Assembly: GCA_938045435.1 (NCBI GenBank)
Contig: CALIBA010000042.1
Coordinates: 1-22,580, forward strand
DNA from: an uncultured Selenomonas sp.
Lineage (GTDB): Bacteria; Bacillota; Negativicutes; Selenomonadales; Selenomonadaceae
Length of the DNA: 22,580 nt
Reading direction: 5' to 3'
Below, piece by piece: positions 5,369 to 13,223 of the stretch. The notes beneath the pieces were generated by a model. The model did not search any database and was not told where the DNA came from. It saw only the letters and a program-made list of their open reading frames with translations. A program made the translations under genes and the position numbers. Position 1 is the first letter of the stretch, and each line of letters opens with the position of its first letter.

Positions 5369-5449
5369 ATGGGCTACAATGTGAAAAGCGTGCATGAGGA
5401 TTTCAAGAAAAGCGGCATCTTTTACACGCCACGTCCGCTGGCTGAATAA
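5369..5449 (+). pseudogene. First 26 codons of an N6-DNA methylase, cut by an IS fragment
   Basis: ATG 5369 opens MGYNVKSVHEDFKKSGIFYT followed by PRPLAE and then TAA. The GIFYTPxxLAE pattern is the N-terminal AdoMet-domain entry of type I/IIG-like N6-adenine methylases (usual form FYTPxxLAxxM). The homology stops where the IS3 orfB homology starts (about 5443), so the rest of the gene was removed by the insertion or an associated deletion. GGGGG lies 8 nt before the start. It is not the missing part of the methyltransferase at 3622-3897, which is a different class. Confidence 0.55.
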
Positions 5450-6055
5450 AACCCTATGCAGGGTCCTTCACGTCAACCGCAGTTCCTACTATAAGCACTT
5501 TAATGCGCCTCCTTCTCCAAGAATCAAGGAGAATCAGCACATTCGTCGTCTCATTCTTCATATCTATGCCGACTACGACAACTGCATCGGTGCTTATAAA
5601 ATGACGCATATCTTATCCCGTGACTATGGCATTTCCATCAGCAGCGCAAGAGTGTACCGCCTGATGCGCTCCATGACCCTTCCAAAGCCTTCCACCGTTA
5701 AGCCAAAACGAAACCCACAGAAAGACTCCGGTGAATGCCACGATCTCCTGCGTCGGCAGTTTCATCTGTCTGCCCCCTATCTTGTTTGGGTCAGTGATTT
5801 TACTTATCTTAGGGTCAATCGTACTTGCTACTTCCTTTGTATTGTGATGGATTTGTTTTCCCGAAAGATCATCGGTTGGAGTTTATCCTCCAAACACGAT
5901 ACCGCCCTGATTATCGCTGCCTTCCATAAAGCATATCAGAGCAGAAACATTTCCTACGGACTGATCTTCCATTCCAATCAGGGGGCGGAGTATACCGCTT
6001 CTTCTTTCCGTAAGCTTTTGGATGCAAACAATATTGTCCAATCCTTCTCTCTTAC
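5443..6055 (+). pseudogene. IS3-family orfB transposase, truncated at both ends
   Basis: The frame encodes the central part of an IS3 OrfB: LCRVLHVNRSSYYKHF, a helical linker, then the rve catalytic core with the first Asp in VWVSDFTYL and the second-Asp region in FHSNQGAEYT. In active relatives this is FHSDxGxxYT, so the second catalytic Asp is replaced by Asn. The N-terminal start is lost in the methylase junction, and the C-terminal part with the catalytic Glu is lost at the junction to the integrase fragment near 6055. It cannot be active alone. It shares 21 identical nt with 3412-3432, so it probably comes from the same IS type. Confidence 0.85.
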
Positions 6056-6061
6056 CTTCGT

Positions 6062-6460
6062 ATGCTGAAAGCTGCACAGATGAAAGAGGAAATGCGCCTA
6101 GGAAAAGCATATCAAATCGTTTATGAGAATGTAAAAGACTGTCGTGCTCTCGTGGTGCTTCCGAAAAAGCTGCCGTGTCCTGACGGCTGTGAGCGCCGTA
6201 CTCTGATTTGTATACATCCATCCGGATCTCCGTTCCGGCATATTCCGGTGACGCGAATGTTTCATGCTCTAAAACTTAATGCGCATAGTTTTCGCCATAC
6301 ACATGCGACCCGTCTCATCGAAGCCGGAGCGAAACCTGTGGATGTTGCAGCACGGTTAGGACATGCTGATACCACCATCACACAAAATCTTTACACACAT
6401 GACACAGAGGAGATGAAACAAGAGACAGCGCGTATTTTAGAGAAAATTGTAGGCAAATGA
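6062..6460 (+). pseudogene. C-terminal part of a tyrosine recombinase/integrase
   Basis: The 132-codon frame holds the second half of the catalytic domain of a phage/ICE integrase. It includes NAHSFRHTHATRLIEAG with the HxxR pair, GHADTTITQNLYTH with the second His and the nucleophilic Tyr, and the usual C-terminal helix ending in EKIVGK. The first catalytic Arg and the arm-binding and core-binding domains are missing; they lay upstream of the orfB junction. The natural integrase length would be near 380-400 residues. It points to a former integrative element or prophage here. Direct repeats lie directly behind and across the stop codon. Confidence 0.85.
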
Positions 6461-6485
6461 TTTTGTAGACAAGTTGTAGGCAAAT
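6447..6485. repeat. Three short direct repeats at the integrase 3' end
   Basis: TTGTAGGCAAAT occurs at 6447-6458 and 6474-6485 with the variant TTGTAGACAAGT at 6463-6474. Such short repeats behind an integrase are typical of arm-type binding sites near an attachment site. No tRNA gene is next to them. Confidence 0.55.
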
Positions 6486-6566
6486 ACTCAAATTATATCG
6501 TAGGATGCTTGATATTAAAGGGGGGAGTATTCAAAAGAGATATTATAAAAAGGAATCCAATTTCAA

Positions 6567-6632
6567 TTTTTAGGGAACCACTGATACATTCTTTTTCTGC
6601 GTGTCTATGTTTTATCAGTGTTTCCTTAAATA
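6567..6632. repeat. 66-bp inverted-repeat mini-element
   Basis: TTTAGGGAACCACTGATA at the left and TATCAGTGTTTCCTTAAA at the right are imperfect inverted copies around a T-rich centre of about 25 nt. The right arm matches 3012-3034 as a direct copy. The unit resembles a minimal MITE or two fused IS ends, and it lies just before the moaC promoter. Confidence 0.55.
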
Positions 6633-6635
6633 GCG

Positions 6636-6664
6636 TTGATTTTCCCACACACTTGCGCTATGAT
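6636..6664 (+). promoter_or_regulatory. moaC promoter
   Basis: TTGATT (6636-6641) and TATGAT (6659-6664) are 17 bp apart, about 35 nt before the moaC start. It abuts the right end of the mini-element. Confidence 0.65.
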
Positions 6665-6698
6665 GAAAACAGTTCTAAAGGAAAAAGGGGGGAACAAG

Positions 6699-7181
6699 AT
6701 GCCGGATAAGGGACTGACGCATTTTGACGAGGGAGGAGCCGCCATCATGGTGGACGTGAGCAGCAAGGAAAAAACGAACCGTGAAGCCACCGCATGCGGC
6801 TGCATCTATGTGAGCGAGCCGGTCTACGAAGCCATCCGTGCCGGTACGGCAGCAAAGGGCGATGTGCTCGGTGTCGCGCGTATTGCGGGCATCATGGCAG
6901 CAAAGCGCACCGCAGACACGATACCGCTATGCCACCCGCTGCCGCTTGCCAAATGCACGATCGACTTTACGCTTGAAGATGTGCCGCGCCATGCCGTCCA
7001 CGCCGCTGCGACTGTAAAGGTCACGGGTGAGACGGGCGTTGAGATGGAAGCACTGCATGCCGTAAGCGTTGCTCTGCTCACCATCTACGATATGTGCAAA
7101 GCGCTCGACAAGCGTATGGAGATCACAGACCTCCGTCTCATGCGTAAATCCGGCGGCAAGAGCGGTACATTTATCCGCTGA
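6699..7181 (+). CDS. moaC: Cyclic pyranopterin monophosphate synthase MoaC
   Basis: The 160-residue protein has the full MoaC length. It begins LTHFDEGGAAIMVDVSSK, carries the LCHPLPLAKCTIDF substrate-pocket motif, GVEMEALHAVSVALLTIYDM and the ending KSGGKSG. It converts the MoaA product 3',8-cyclo-GTP into cyclic pyranopterin monophosphate, an early step of molybdenum-cofactor synthesis in the cytoplasm. ATG 6699 follows AAAAGGGGGG; the longer upstream frame is not MoaC-like. It is the only cofactor-synthesis gene visible here, placed before the molybdate transporter genes, so supply of molybdate and pterin are probably co-regulated. Confidence 0.96.
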   Translation: MPDKGLTHFDEGGAAIMVDVSSKEKTNREATACGCIYVSEPVYEAIRAGTAAKGDVLGVARIAGIMAAKRTADTIPLCHPLPLAKCTIDFTLEDVPRHAVHAAATVKVTGETGVEMEALHAVSVALLTIYDMCKALDKRMEITDLRLMRKSGGKSGTFIR

Positions 7182-7189
7182 GTCACATT

Positions 7190-7290
7190 CCGAGCAAGGT
7201 GCATCTAAGGCAGACGCTATGATCCCTTGCCTGGCAGGTTCTGTCACGGGGTATGCCGGGAAACGGGCATGCCTGCTTTTGTAAAGGAGT
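7190..7290 (+). promoter_or_regulatory. Structured leader of modABC, candidate Moco-type riboswitch
   Basis: The 116-nt gap between moaC and modA can fold: GCAAGG (7194-7199) with CCTTGC (7225-7230), GCAGG (7234-7238) with CCTGC (7272-7276), and nested in the latter ATGCC (7253-7257) with GGCAT (7266-7270) closing a GGGAAACG loop. The last helix is followed by TTTT and then by the modA Shine-Dalgarno AAAGGAG, which would suit a switch between termination and translation. Moco-sensing leaders are known in front of moa and mod genes, but I cannot confirm a match to that consensus from memory. It could also be a plain attenuator. Confidence 0.4.
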
Positions 7291-7297
7291 ATATCAC

Positions 7298-8104
7298 ATG
7301 AAGATCAAAAATGCTTTAACAGCGGCGCTTGCCGCGATGGTCATGCTCACCGCAGGCTGCATTGGCGGCGGAAACTCAGCAAACAAGATGGACACACCGA
7401 AGGAAGGACCCATCGAGCTGCAAGTCTCTGCGGCGGCGAGCCTCACCGACGCCATGAAGGAGCTCGGCACACTGTACGAAAAAGACCACCATGGCAATGT
7501 GCGCATTGTCTTTAATTTCGGCAGCAGCGGCGCACTCCAGCAGGCAATCGAAAACGGCGGTGCCGCCGACGTCTTCGTCTCTGCCGCACAGAAACAGATG
7601 AATGCCCTCGATGAGAAGAAGCTTCTCGCAGACGGCACGCGCATCGACCTGCTCCAGAACGAAGTCGTCCTGATTACAGCAAAGGACAGTACACTCAACC
7701 TCCCCGATTTCAAAGCGGTGCTTGACCCGCAGGTTGCCCACATCGCCCTCGGTGAGCCGAAAGGGGTTCCCGTCGGACAGTACAGTGAGGAAGTCTTTAC
7801 AAAGCTTGGCATTCTCGATGCCGTAAAAGAGCGTGCTGTCTATGGCTCCGACGTGCGTCAGGTACTCGCATGGGTCGAATCCGGTGATGCGGAGTGCGGC
7901 ATCGTCTACGCAACCGATGCCGCCATTTCGGATAAAGTCAAAGTCGCTGCCGTCGCGCCGGCAGATACACATAAGCCCATCATCTACCCCGCTGCCGTCC
8001 TCAAAGATGCAAAGAATATGGAGCCGGCAAAAGAGTTCCTCGCATTCCTCCAAACGGATAAAGCAGCGAAGGTCTTCGAAAAATACGGCTTTACCGTAAA
8101 ATAA
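7298..8104 (+). CDS. modA: Molybdate ABC transporter substrate-binding lipoprotein ModA
   Basis: The 268-residue protein starts with a lipoprotein signal (basic MKIKNA, hydrophobic core, lipobox LTAGC), so it is anchored outside the inner membrane. The mature part is a ModA/WtpA type binding protein: VSAAASLTDAMKEL, FNFGSSGALQQAIENG and AADVFVSAAQKQMNAL form the oxyanion site. ATG 7298 follows AAAGGAG; an in-frame GTG further upstream is not needed. Its stop overlaps the modB start by one base (TAATG), so the two are translationally linked. Confidence 0.96.
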   Translation: MKIKNALTAALAAMVMLTAGCIGGGNSANKMDTPKEGPIELQVSAAASLTDAMKELGTLYEKDHHGNVRIVFNFGSSGALQQAIENGGAADVFVSAAQKQMNALDEKKLLADGTRIDLLQNEVVLITAKDSTLNLPDFKAVLDPQVAHIALGEPKGVPVGQYSEEVFTKLGILDAVKERAVYGSDVRQVLAWVESGDAECGIVYATDAAISDKVKVAAVAPADTHKPIIYPAAVLKDAKNMEPAKEFLAFLQTDKAAKVFEKYGFTVK

Positions 8105-8775
8105 TGGCGGACGAAACACTTTCTCCGCTCATCATCTCACTTGAGGTGGCAGGGCTTTCGACCGTCTTCACCTTCTTCCTCGGCATCGCGCTCGCCTATG
8201 GTGTGTTACAGCTTCGCAGCCGTCTCGCAGGTACGATTGCCGATGCCGTCATTACACTGCCGCTCGTCCTGCCGCCGACCGTCGTCGGATTCTTCCTGCT
8301 GCTCCTCTTAGGAAAGCGCAGCGCCATCGGAAGTGCCCTGCTCGCACTGGATCTGCCGCTCGTCTTTACATGGCGTGCGGCAGTTATCGCGGCGGTCATT
8401 GTGAGCCTACCGCTCATGTACCGCACGGCACGCGGCGCATTCGAGGCGATTGACCAGAATATGATCCACGCAGCACAGACGCTCGGCGTCAGCAACGGGC
8501 GCATCTTCTGGCGCATCATCGTGCCGAATGCGCGCCACGGCATTCTCGCCGGACTGGTGCTGTCCTTTGCACGTGCACTCGGCGAGTTTGGTGCGACCGT
8601 CATGTTCGCCGGCAATATCCCGGGGCGGACACAGACTATGTCCACTGCCATCTATGCGGCGGTACAGGCAAACGATTACGACCTCGCACTGCGTTGGGCC
8701 ATCATCATCTCCCTTTTCTCGCTCACCTTCATCGGGGCGATGAATCTGTACCTAAAAAGGGAGGTACGCGCGTGA
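8104..8775 (+). CDS. modB: Molybdate ABC transporter permease ModB
   Basis: The 223-residue protein is an inner-membrane permease with about five hydrophobic spans. It carries the ModB signature LPLVLPPTVVGFFLLLLLG near residues 52-70 and the cytoplasmic coupling loop AAQTLGVSNGRIFWRIIVP, which contacts the ATPase. GEFGATVMFAGNIPGRTQT is another conserved stretch of the family. The start overlaps the modA stop and its own stop overlaps the modC start (GTGA), typical for a tightly coupled transporter operon. Confidence 0.96.
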   Translation: MADETLSPLIISLEVAGLSTVFTFFLGIALAYGVLQLRSRLAGTIADAVITLPLVLPPTVVGFFLLLLLGKRSAIGSALLALDLPLVFTWRAAVIAAVIVSLPLMYRTARGAFEAIDQNMIHAAQTLGVSNGRIFWRIIVPNARHGILAGLVLSFARALGEFGATVMFAGNIPGRTQTMSTAIYAAVQANDYDLALRWAIIISLFSLTFIGAMNLYLKREVRA

Positions 8776-9818
8776 AGCTCATCGTTCATATCGAAAAGCA
8801 TCTGCGTGATGTTACCCTTGCAGCGGATTTTACCCTGCACGACAGCGTACTCGCCCTCCTCGGTGCATCAGGCAGCGGCAAGAGCATGACGCTCAAGTGC
8901 ATCGCAGGACTCGAACGACCGGACCGCGGACAGATTGTGCTGAATGGGCGCACACTCTACGACAGCGAGAAGAGCATCAACCTCCCGCCGCAGGCGCGGC
9001 ATGTAGGCTATCTCTTTCAGAGTTACGCCCTGTTTCCCAATATGACCGTACGGGAAAATATCACCTTTGCCCTCAGCGGCACACGTGCAGACATAGAGCG
9101 CAGCCTTGCCGAAAATATCACGCGCTTTTCCTTGGAGGGGTTGGAGGACGCCTATCCCGCGAATCTCTCGGGCGGTCAGCAGCAGCGCGTCGCCTTTGCA
9201 CGCATCCTCGCACGCGGGGCAGAACTGCTGCTCCTTGATGAGCCGCTCTCCGCGCTCGACACCCATCTCAAATGGCAGATCGAAATGGCATTAAAGGAGA
9301 TGCTCGAAACACAGGGCATGTCAGCGATTCTCGTCACGCATGATCGGGACGAAGCATTCCGCATTGCAAAGCAGATTGCGACCATAGAAAAAGGTCATCT
9401 CGCTCCGCCCATGGATAAGCATATGCTCTTTAAGGAGCCAGGAACGCGTGCTGGCGCCATGCTCACGGGCTGCAAAAACATCTCTGCTGCACGCCGCATC
9501 AACGCAGCATACATAGAGGCACTGGACTGGGGTGTGACGCTTCGCATCCCACCCGTACAAAACGATGTGCAGTATATCGCCATCCGCGCGCATTACCTCA
9601 CGCCGGCAGAAGGCGGCGGGGAAAATGTATTTCCCGCCCGCATCATGGAGATCATTGAGAGCACCTTCAGCTATATCATCATGCTCCGCTTTGAAGACGG
9701 AGTCATCCCTGTCCGTTGGGAGCTCGATAAGGAGGCTTTTCTGGCACTTGGCGCATCACGAAATGATACGCTGTACCTTAGATTTCCCCCGGAAGCACTG
9801 ATGCTGCTGCGGGCGTAA
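8772..9818 (+). CDS. modC: Molybdate ABC transporter ATP-binding protein ModC
   Basis: The start is GTG 8772, behind AAAGGGAGG and overlapping the modB stop by four bases. The 348-residue product has Walker A GASGSGKS, the Q-loop in YLFQSYALFPNMTVREN, signature LSGGQQQRVAFARIL, Walker B LLLLDEP, D-loop SALD and H-loop VTHDRDEA. After residue about 235 comes a C-terminal domain where molybdate-binding TOBE/Mop folds normally sit. It should energise uptake through ModB. A strong terminator follows four bases after the stop. Confidence 0.96.
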   Translation: MKLIVHIEKHLRDVTLAADFTLHDSVLALLGASGSGKSMTLKCIAGLERPDRGQIVLNGRTLYDSEKSINLPPQARHVGYLFQSYALFPNMTVRENITFALSGTRADIERSLAENITRFSLEGLEDAYPANLSGGQQQRVAFARILARGAELLLLDEPLSALDTHLKWQIEMALKEMLETQGMSAILVTHDRDEAFRIAKQIATIEKGHLAPPMDKHMLFKEPGTRAGAMLTGCKNISAARRINAAYIEALDWGVTLRIPPVQNDVQYIAIRAHYLTPAEGGGENVFPARIMEIIESTFSYIIMLRFEDGVIPVRWELDKEAFLALGASRNDTLYLRFPPEALMLLRA

Positions 9819-9821
9819 CGG

Positions 9822-9865
9822 CATACGAAAAGACCTCCCTGGTATGCGGGAGGTCTTTTCGTATG
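9822..9865. terminator. Perfect 18-bp terminator after modC
   Basis: CATACGAAAAGACCTCCC (9822-9839) pairs without mismatch with 9848-9865 around an 8-nt loop. A-rich and T-rich parts of the stem make it work in both directions. Between here and 10060 I see a poor hairpin (about 9913-9955) and a candidate promoter, no gene. Confidence 0.9.
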
Positions 9866-9988
9866 GAAAGAAACAGTCCTGCGCTTTTTCAAACCACACA
9901 ATTTTGATGAAAGAGGGCGCTGCATAGAAGACCACATAGACATATGCGGCGCTCTGGTTAATTTTCAATTAAATCCCGTGCATTCATC

Positions 9989-10017
9989 TTTTCATTTTGC
10001 ATCGCTTCATATATAGT
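9989..10017 (+). promoter_or_regulatory. Tentative promoter of the two-component genes
   Basis: TTTTCA (9989-9994) and TATAGT (10012-10017) are 17 bp apart. The -10 is good, the -35 weak. Confidence 0.35.
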
Positions 10018-10059
10018 AGGAGCATATTCAGAAGATAACTATGCGAGGTGAGTGCAGCT

Positions 10060-10746
10060 ATGGATGAAAAGACACGGGTGCTCATTGTGGAGGACGAAGC
10101 ACGGATTGCACGTTTTTTGCAGATGGAGCTGAACCACGAGGGCTTTGAGGCGGAGACGGAGGGCAGCGGCACACGCGCATTTGAGCGCATCATGCAGGAG
10201 CCGTATGACATCATCCTTCTCGATGTGATGCTGCCCGGTATGGACGGCATTGAGATCTGCCGTCGCGTTCGCATATCGTCGAATATTCCCATCATCATGC
10301 TGACGGCACGGGATGACGTGGAGGACCGCGTGGAGGGGCTTGACATCGGCGCAGACGACTATATCACAAAACCGTTTGCCGTGCCGGAGCTGCTCGCCCG
10401 TATACGCAATGCCCTGCGCCGCCGCGACCTGTCTGCCGAGGAAACCGGTGATCGGCTCACAGTGAAAAATCTCATCATGTACCCCTCCCGCTATGAGGTA
10501 TTGGTGGACGGCGAGGCGGTTGCGCTCACGAAGCGCGAATACGACCTCCTCGAATATCTCCTGCGCAATAAGCGCACGGTGCTGACACGCGATCAGATCC
10601 TGCAAGAGGTATGGGGGTTCGACTACACGGGCGAGACGAATGTTGTTGACGTCTATATCCGCTATTTGCGCGCAAAGCTTGACGACCACTTCGACCAGAA
10701 GTATATCTATACGGTACGGGGTGTCGGCTATGTGGTACGCGACTAA
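10060..10746 (+). CDS. OmpR/PhoB-family response regulator
   Basis: The 228-residue protein has an N-terminal receiver domain with the acidic pair Glu11-Asp12, phospho-acceptor Asp55 (ILLDVMLPG), and Lys104 (TKPF). Residues about 135-228 form a winged-helix DNA-binding domain (LTKREYDLLEYLLRNKRTVL, RDQILQEVWG, YTVRGVGYVVR). ATG 10060 is preferred over in-frame GTG 10048, because AGGTGA is 8 nt before the ATG. The end overlaps the sensor kinase by 17 nt, so both are made from one mRNA. The stimulus is unknown; neighbours give no firm hint. Confidence 0.95.
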   Translation: MDEKTRVLIVEDEARIARFLQMELNHEGFEAETEGSGTRAFERIMQEPYDIILLDVMLPGMDGIEICRRVRISSNIPIIMLTARDDVEDRVEGLDIGADDYITKPFAVPELLARIRNALRRRDLSAEETGDRLTVKNLIMYPSRYEVLVDGEAVALTKREYDLLEYLLRNKRTVLTRDQILQEVWGFDYTGETNVVDVYIRYLRAKLDDHFDQKYIYTVRGVGYVVRD

Positions 10747-12169
10747 GAACCGACTCAACCGATGGATTGACCGCTATCTCTACATCCGTATTTCCACAAA
10801 GATCACGCTGCTCTATGCGGCGATTCTCTTTTTCGTGCTCATCCTGTCCACGGCGATTTTGGGCATTGGTGCATACGTCTACTTCTACCGCCAGGCAGAG
10901 GTCGATCTCGACCGCAGTATCAGCCACGTGATGAACAATATTGAAAGCGGACATGCAGCCGATGCAAAGTTCTGGTTTGAAGGGCCTGTGATCCCCGGTG
11001 TCATCGTGCGTATCACGGACAGCGCGGGGAACATTGTCCTTGATACGGATGCACATTTCCCCACGATTGAAACCATTGCCCGGGGACGCGTCGATACGCC
11101 GTTCTGGGCAAATCCCGATATGGAGGTCTTGGAGTTCCGCAACGGCGCGGTCTATCATGCGCGGCGGGATGTGACCTATGGGGGAATGCCCTATCAAATT
11201 CATTTTTTCCGCACGATTACAACGGAAAAGGATTTTTTCTACTCGCTGCAGCGCCTCATTTTCTACACGGTGGCAATCTGCTTTGTGATTGCGCTCGGGG
11301 CGGGGCATTTCCTCAGCAACCGCATCCTAAAACCCATCCGTGAGATCACGTGGACGGCGCGCAGTATTGAGGTGGAACGCCTGGAACGGCGACTCGATGT
11401 GCCGCGTGCACGCGATGAACTCTCAGAGCTTGCACGTACATTCAACCGTATGCTCGACCGATTGCAGGAGGGGTTCACACAGCAGCAGCGCTTTGTCTCC
11501 GATGCCTCACATGAACTGCGTACGCCGCTGACAGTCATCCTCGGCTACTCAGATATGCTCACGCGCTGGGGACGTGAGGACAAGGATGCACTCGAAGAGG
11601 GCATCACCTCCATCCGTTCAGAGGCAGAGAATATGCAGCAGCTCATCGAAAAGCTGCTCTTTCTCGCACGCGCCGACCAGAGGCGGCAGGCGATCAACAA
11701 GGAGGACATTGATCTCGCTGCACTGCTTGCTGATACGATGGAGAAAATGCACACCGTGACGACAACACATACGATTACACTTGGGAAAAATGCCTCGGCC
11801 ACCGTTCATGTGGATCCCGTACTGCTGCGCCAGCTCCTGCGCATCTTCCTCGACAACAGTGTAAAATATACACCGCCCGGCGGGCACATCTGCGCCGCAT
11901 CGACCCTTTCGGAGGACGGCGCTGTGGTGACGGTAACCCTCTCAGATGACGGCATTGGCATTGCGCCCGAGCACCAACCGCGCATTTTTGACCGGTTCTA
12001 TCGTGTGGATTCCTCCCGCACAAAGGAGACGGGAGGCTCCGGGCTTGGCCTTTCTATCGCACGCTGGATTGCCGAGCAGCACGACATCACAGTTGCCTTA
12101 GAGAGTACCGTAGATGTCGGCACCACCATCACCCTGCACATCCCAACTGTACAACCGCAGGAAAAATAA
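10730..12169 (+). CDS. Membrane sensor histidine kinase
   Basis: The 479-residue protein has a membrane span near residues 25-51, an extracytoplasmic sensor loop of about 120 residues, a second span near 176-196 and a HAMP linker (NRILKPIREITWTA). The H-box DASHELRTPLTVI has phospho-His261. The ATPase domain shows the N-box FLDNSVKYTPPGG, G1 DDGIGIAP, F-box IFDRFYRVD and G2 GGSGLGLSIA. It should autophosphorylate and pass phosphate to the overlapping response regulator. ATG 10730 is used; the preceding frame is the response-regulator gene read in another phase. It is built like the ArlS/CssS group, but the ligand cannot be told. Confidence 0.95.
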   Translation: MWYATKNRLNRWIDRYLYIRISTKITLLYAAILFFVLILSTAILGIGAYVYFYRQAEVDLDRSISHVMNNIESGHAADAKFWFEGPVIPGVIVRITDSAGNIVLDTDAHFPTIETIARGRVDTPFWANPDMEVLEFRNGAVYHARRDVTYGGMPYQIHFFRTITTEKDFFYSLQRLIFYTVAICFVIALGAGHFLSNRILKPIREITWTARSIEVERLERRLDVPRARDELSELARTFNRMLDRLQEGFTQQQRFVSDASHELRTPLTVILGYSDMLTRWGREDKDALEEGITSIRSEAENMQQLIEKLLFLARADQRRQAINKEDIDLAALLADTMEKMHTVTTTHTITLGKNASATVHVDPVLLRQLLRIFLDNSVKYTPPGGHICAASTLSEDGAVVTVTLSDDGIGIAPEHQPRIFDRFYRVDSSRTKETGGSGLGLSIARWIAEQHDITVALESTVDVGTTITLHIPTVQPQEK

Positions 12170-12182
12170 ATGTATACCGCGC

Positions 12183-12218
12183 AAATGCCGCCCAAAGGAT
12201 ATACGGGCGGCATTTTTT
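12183..12218 (+). terminator. Terminator after the sensor kinase
   Basis: AATGCCGCCC pairs with GGGCGGCATT around an 11-nt loop, followed by six T. It begins 14 nt after the kinase stop codon and separates the kinase from rmlD. Confidence 0.88.
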
Positions 12219-12259
12219 ATGCTACAATAATCAGATATTACGATGAAAGGCGGATTCCT

Positions 12260-13114
12260 ATGAAAATCCTCATCACAGGTGCTACGGGACAGCTCGGTTA
12301 TGACTGCGTGCAGGAATTTAGGGCTCGTGGGCACGAGGTGCACGGTGTCTCCTCAAAGCTGTTCCCGCTTTCGGACGAGACGACCATGCGCGCCGTTCTG
12401 GAGGCAACCGAACCCGATGCCATCCTCCATGCAGCCGCATACACTGCCGTTGACCAGGCAGAGGATGAGCCTGCACTCTGCCAAATGGTAAACGCGGCGG
12501 GCACAGAGATCCTGGCACGGCTCGCCAAAGAGTGCGGTGCAAAGTTCCTCTACATCAGTACGGACTATGTATTCCCCGGGACGGGCGACACGCCCTACGA
12601 GGGGGACGACCCCACCGGACCGCGCAATGTCTATGGTGCTTCCAAACGCGCAGGAGAGGAGGCGGTACAGGCGCATCTTGAGAACTTCTTCATTGTACGC
12701 ATATCATGGGTATTCGGCAAAAATGGAAAGAATTTCGTAAAGACGATGCTGGAACTTGCAAAAACCCATAAGAGCCTCTCCATCGTCGGCGACCAGATCG
12801 GATCACCGACCTATACACACGACCTTGCTCCCCTGCTCGCCGATATGCTCGCATCCGAGAAATACGGCATCTATCACGCGACGAACGAGGGCTACTGCTC
12901 ATGGGCAAAGTTTGCAGCTGAGATTTTCCGCGCGGCGGGAAAAGAGGTCGCTGTCACCTCCGTTCCAAGCCATACCTACCCCACCAAGGCCGTGCGTCCG
13001 AAAAACTCGCGCCTGAGCAAAAAAAGTCTCGATGCCGCCGGATTTCAGCGGCTTCCCCCCTGGGAGGATGCAGTCAAACGCTTTTTAGAGGAACTTTCAC
13101 ACAGCGAAGGATAA
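12260..13114 (+). CDS. rmlD: dTDP-4-dehydrorhamnose reductase RmlD
   Basis: The 284-residue protein is a short-chain-dehydrogenase-type reductase. It has the N-terminal Rossmann motif ITGATGQLGYD, Thr/Asp in FLYISTDYVFPG, and the catalytic YGASK with Tyr125 and Lys129. RmlD makes dTDP-L-rhamnose, the last step of rhamnose-donor synthesis for surface polysaccharide. ATG 12260 follows AAAGGCGG. It stands alone; rmlA, rmlB and rmlC are not next to it. TACAAT at 12223-12228 could be its -10 but no good -35 is visible. Confidence 0.94.
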   Translation: MKILITGATGQLGYDCVQEFRARGHEVHGVSSKLFPLSDETTMRAVLEATEPDAILHAAAYTAVDQAEDEPALCQMVNAAGTEILARLAKECGAKFLYISTDYVFPGTGDTPYEGDDPTGPRNVYGASKRAGEEAVQAHLENFFIVRISWVFGKNGKNFVKTMLELAKTHKSLSIVGDQIGSPTYTHDLAPLLADMLASEKYGIYHATNEGYCSWAKFAAEIFRAAGKEVAVTSVPSHTYPTKAVRPKNSRLSKKSLDAAGFQRLPPWEDAVKRFLEELSHSEG

Positions 13115-13223
13115 ACGCTTTCGTATGGATTACATCATGCAACGCTGAGATGCCTGCACGGGGAACAGCTCTGTCCTGTCTTCACGGGGCCTGCGTTTCA
13201 TGTTTTCTAAGGAGGAATGATCT

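Noticed and set aside
9913..9955. AGAGGGCGC ... GCGCTCT pairing in the gap before the response regulator
   Set aside because: The stem has several mismatches and no T tail; not strong enough to call.
9756..9968. Minus-strand frame of 70 codons starting MKINQSAAYVYVVFY
   Set aside because: It runs through the perfect modC terminator into the modC 3' end and has no ribosome site; treated as chance.
13115..13223. Possible riboswitch or attenuator before sstT (CACGGGG copies, AACAG/CTGTC hairpin)
   Set aside because: The helices are short, there is no T run, and the pattern matches no leader I know.
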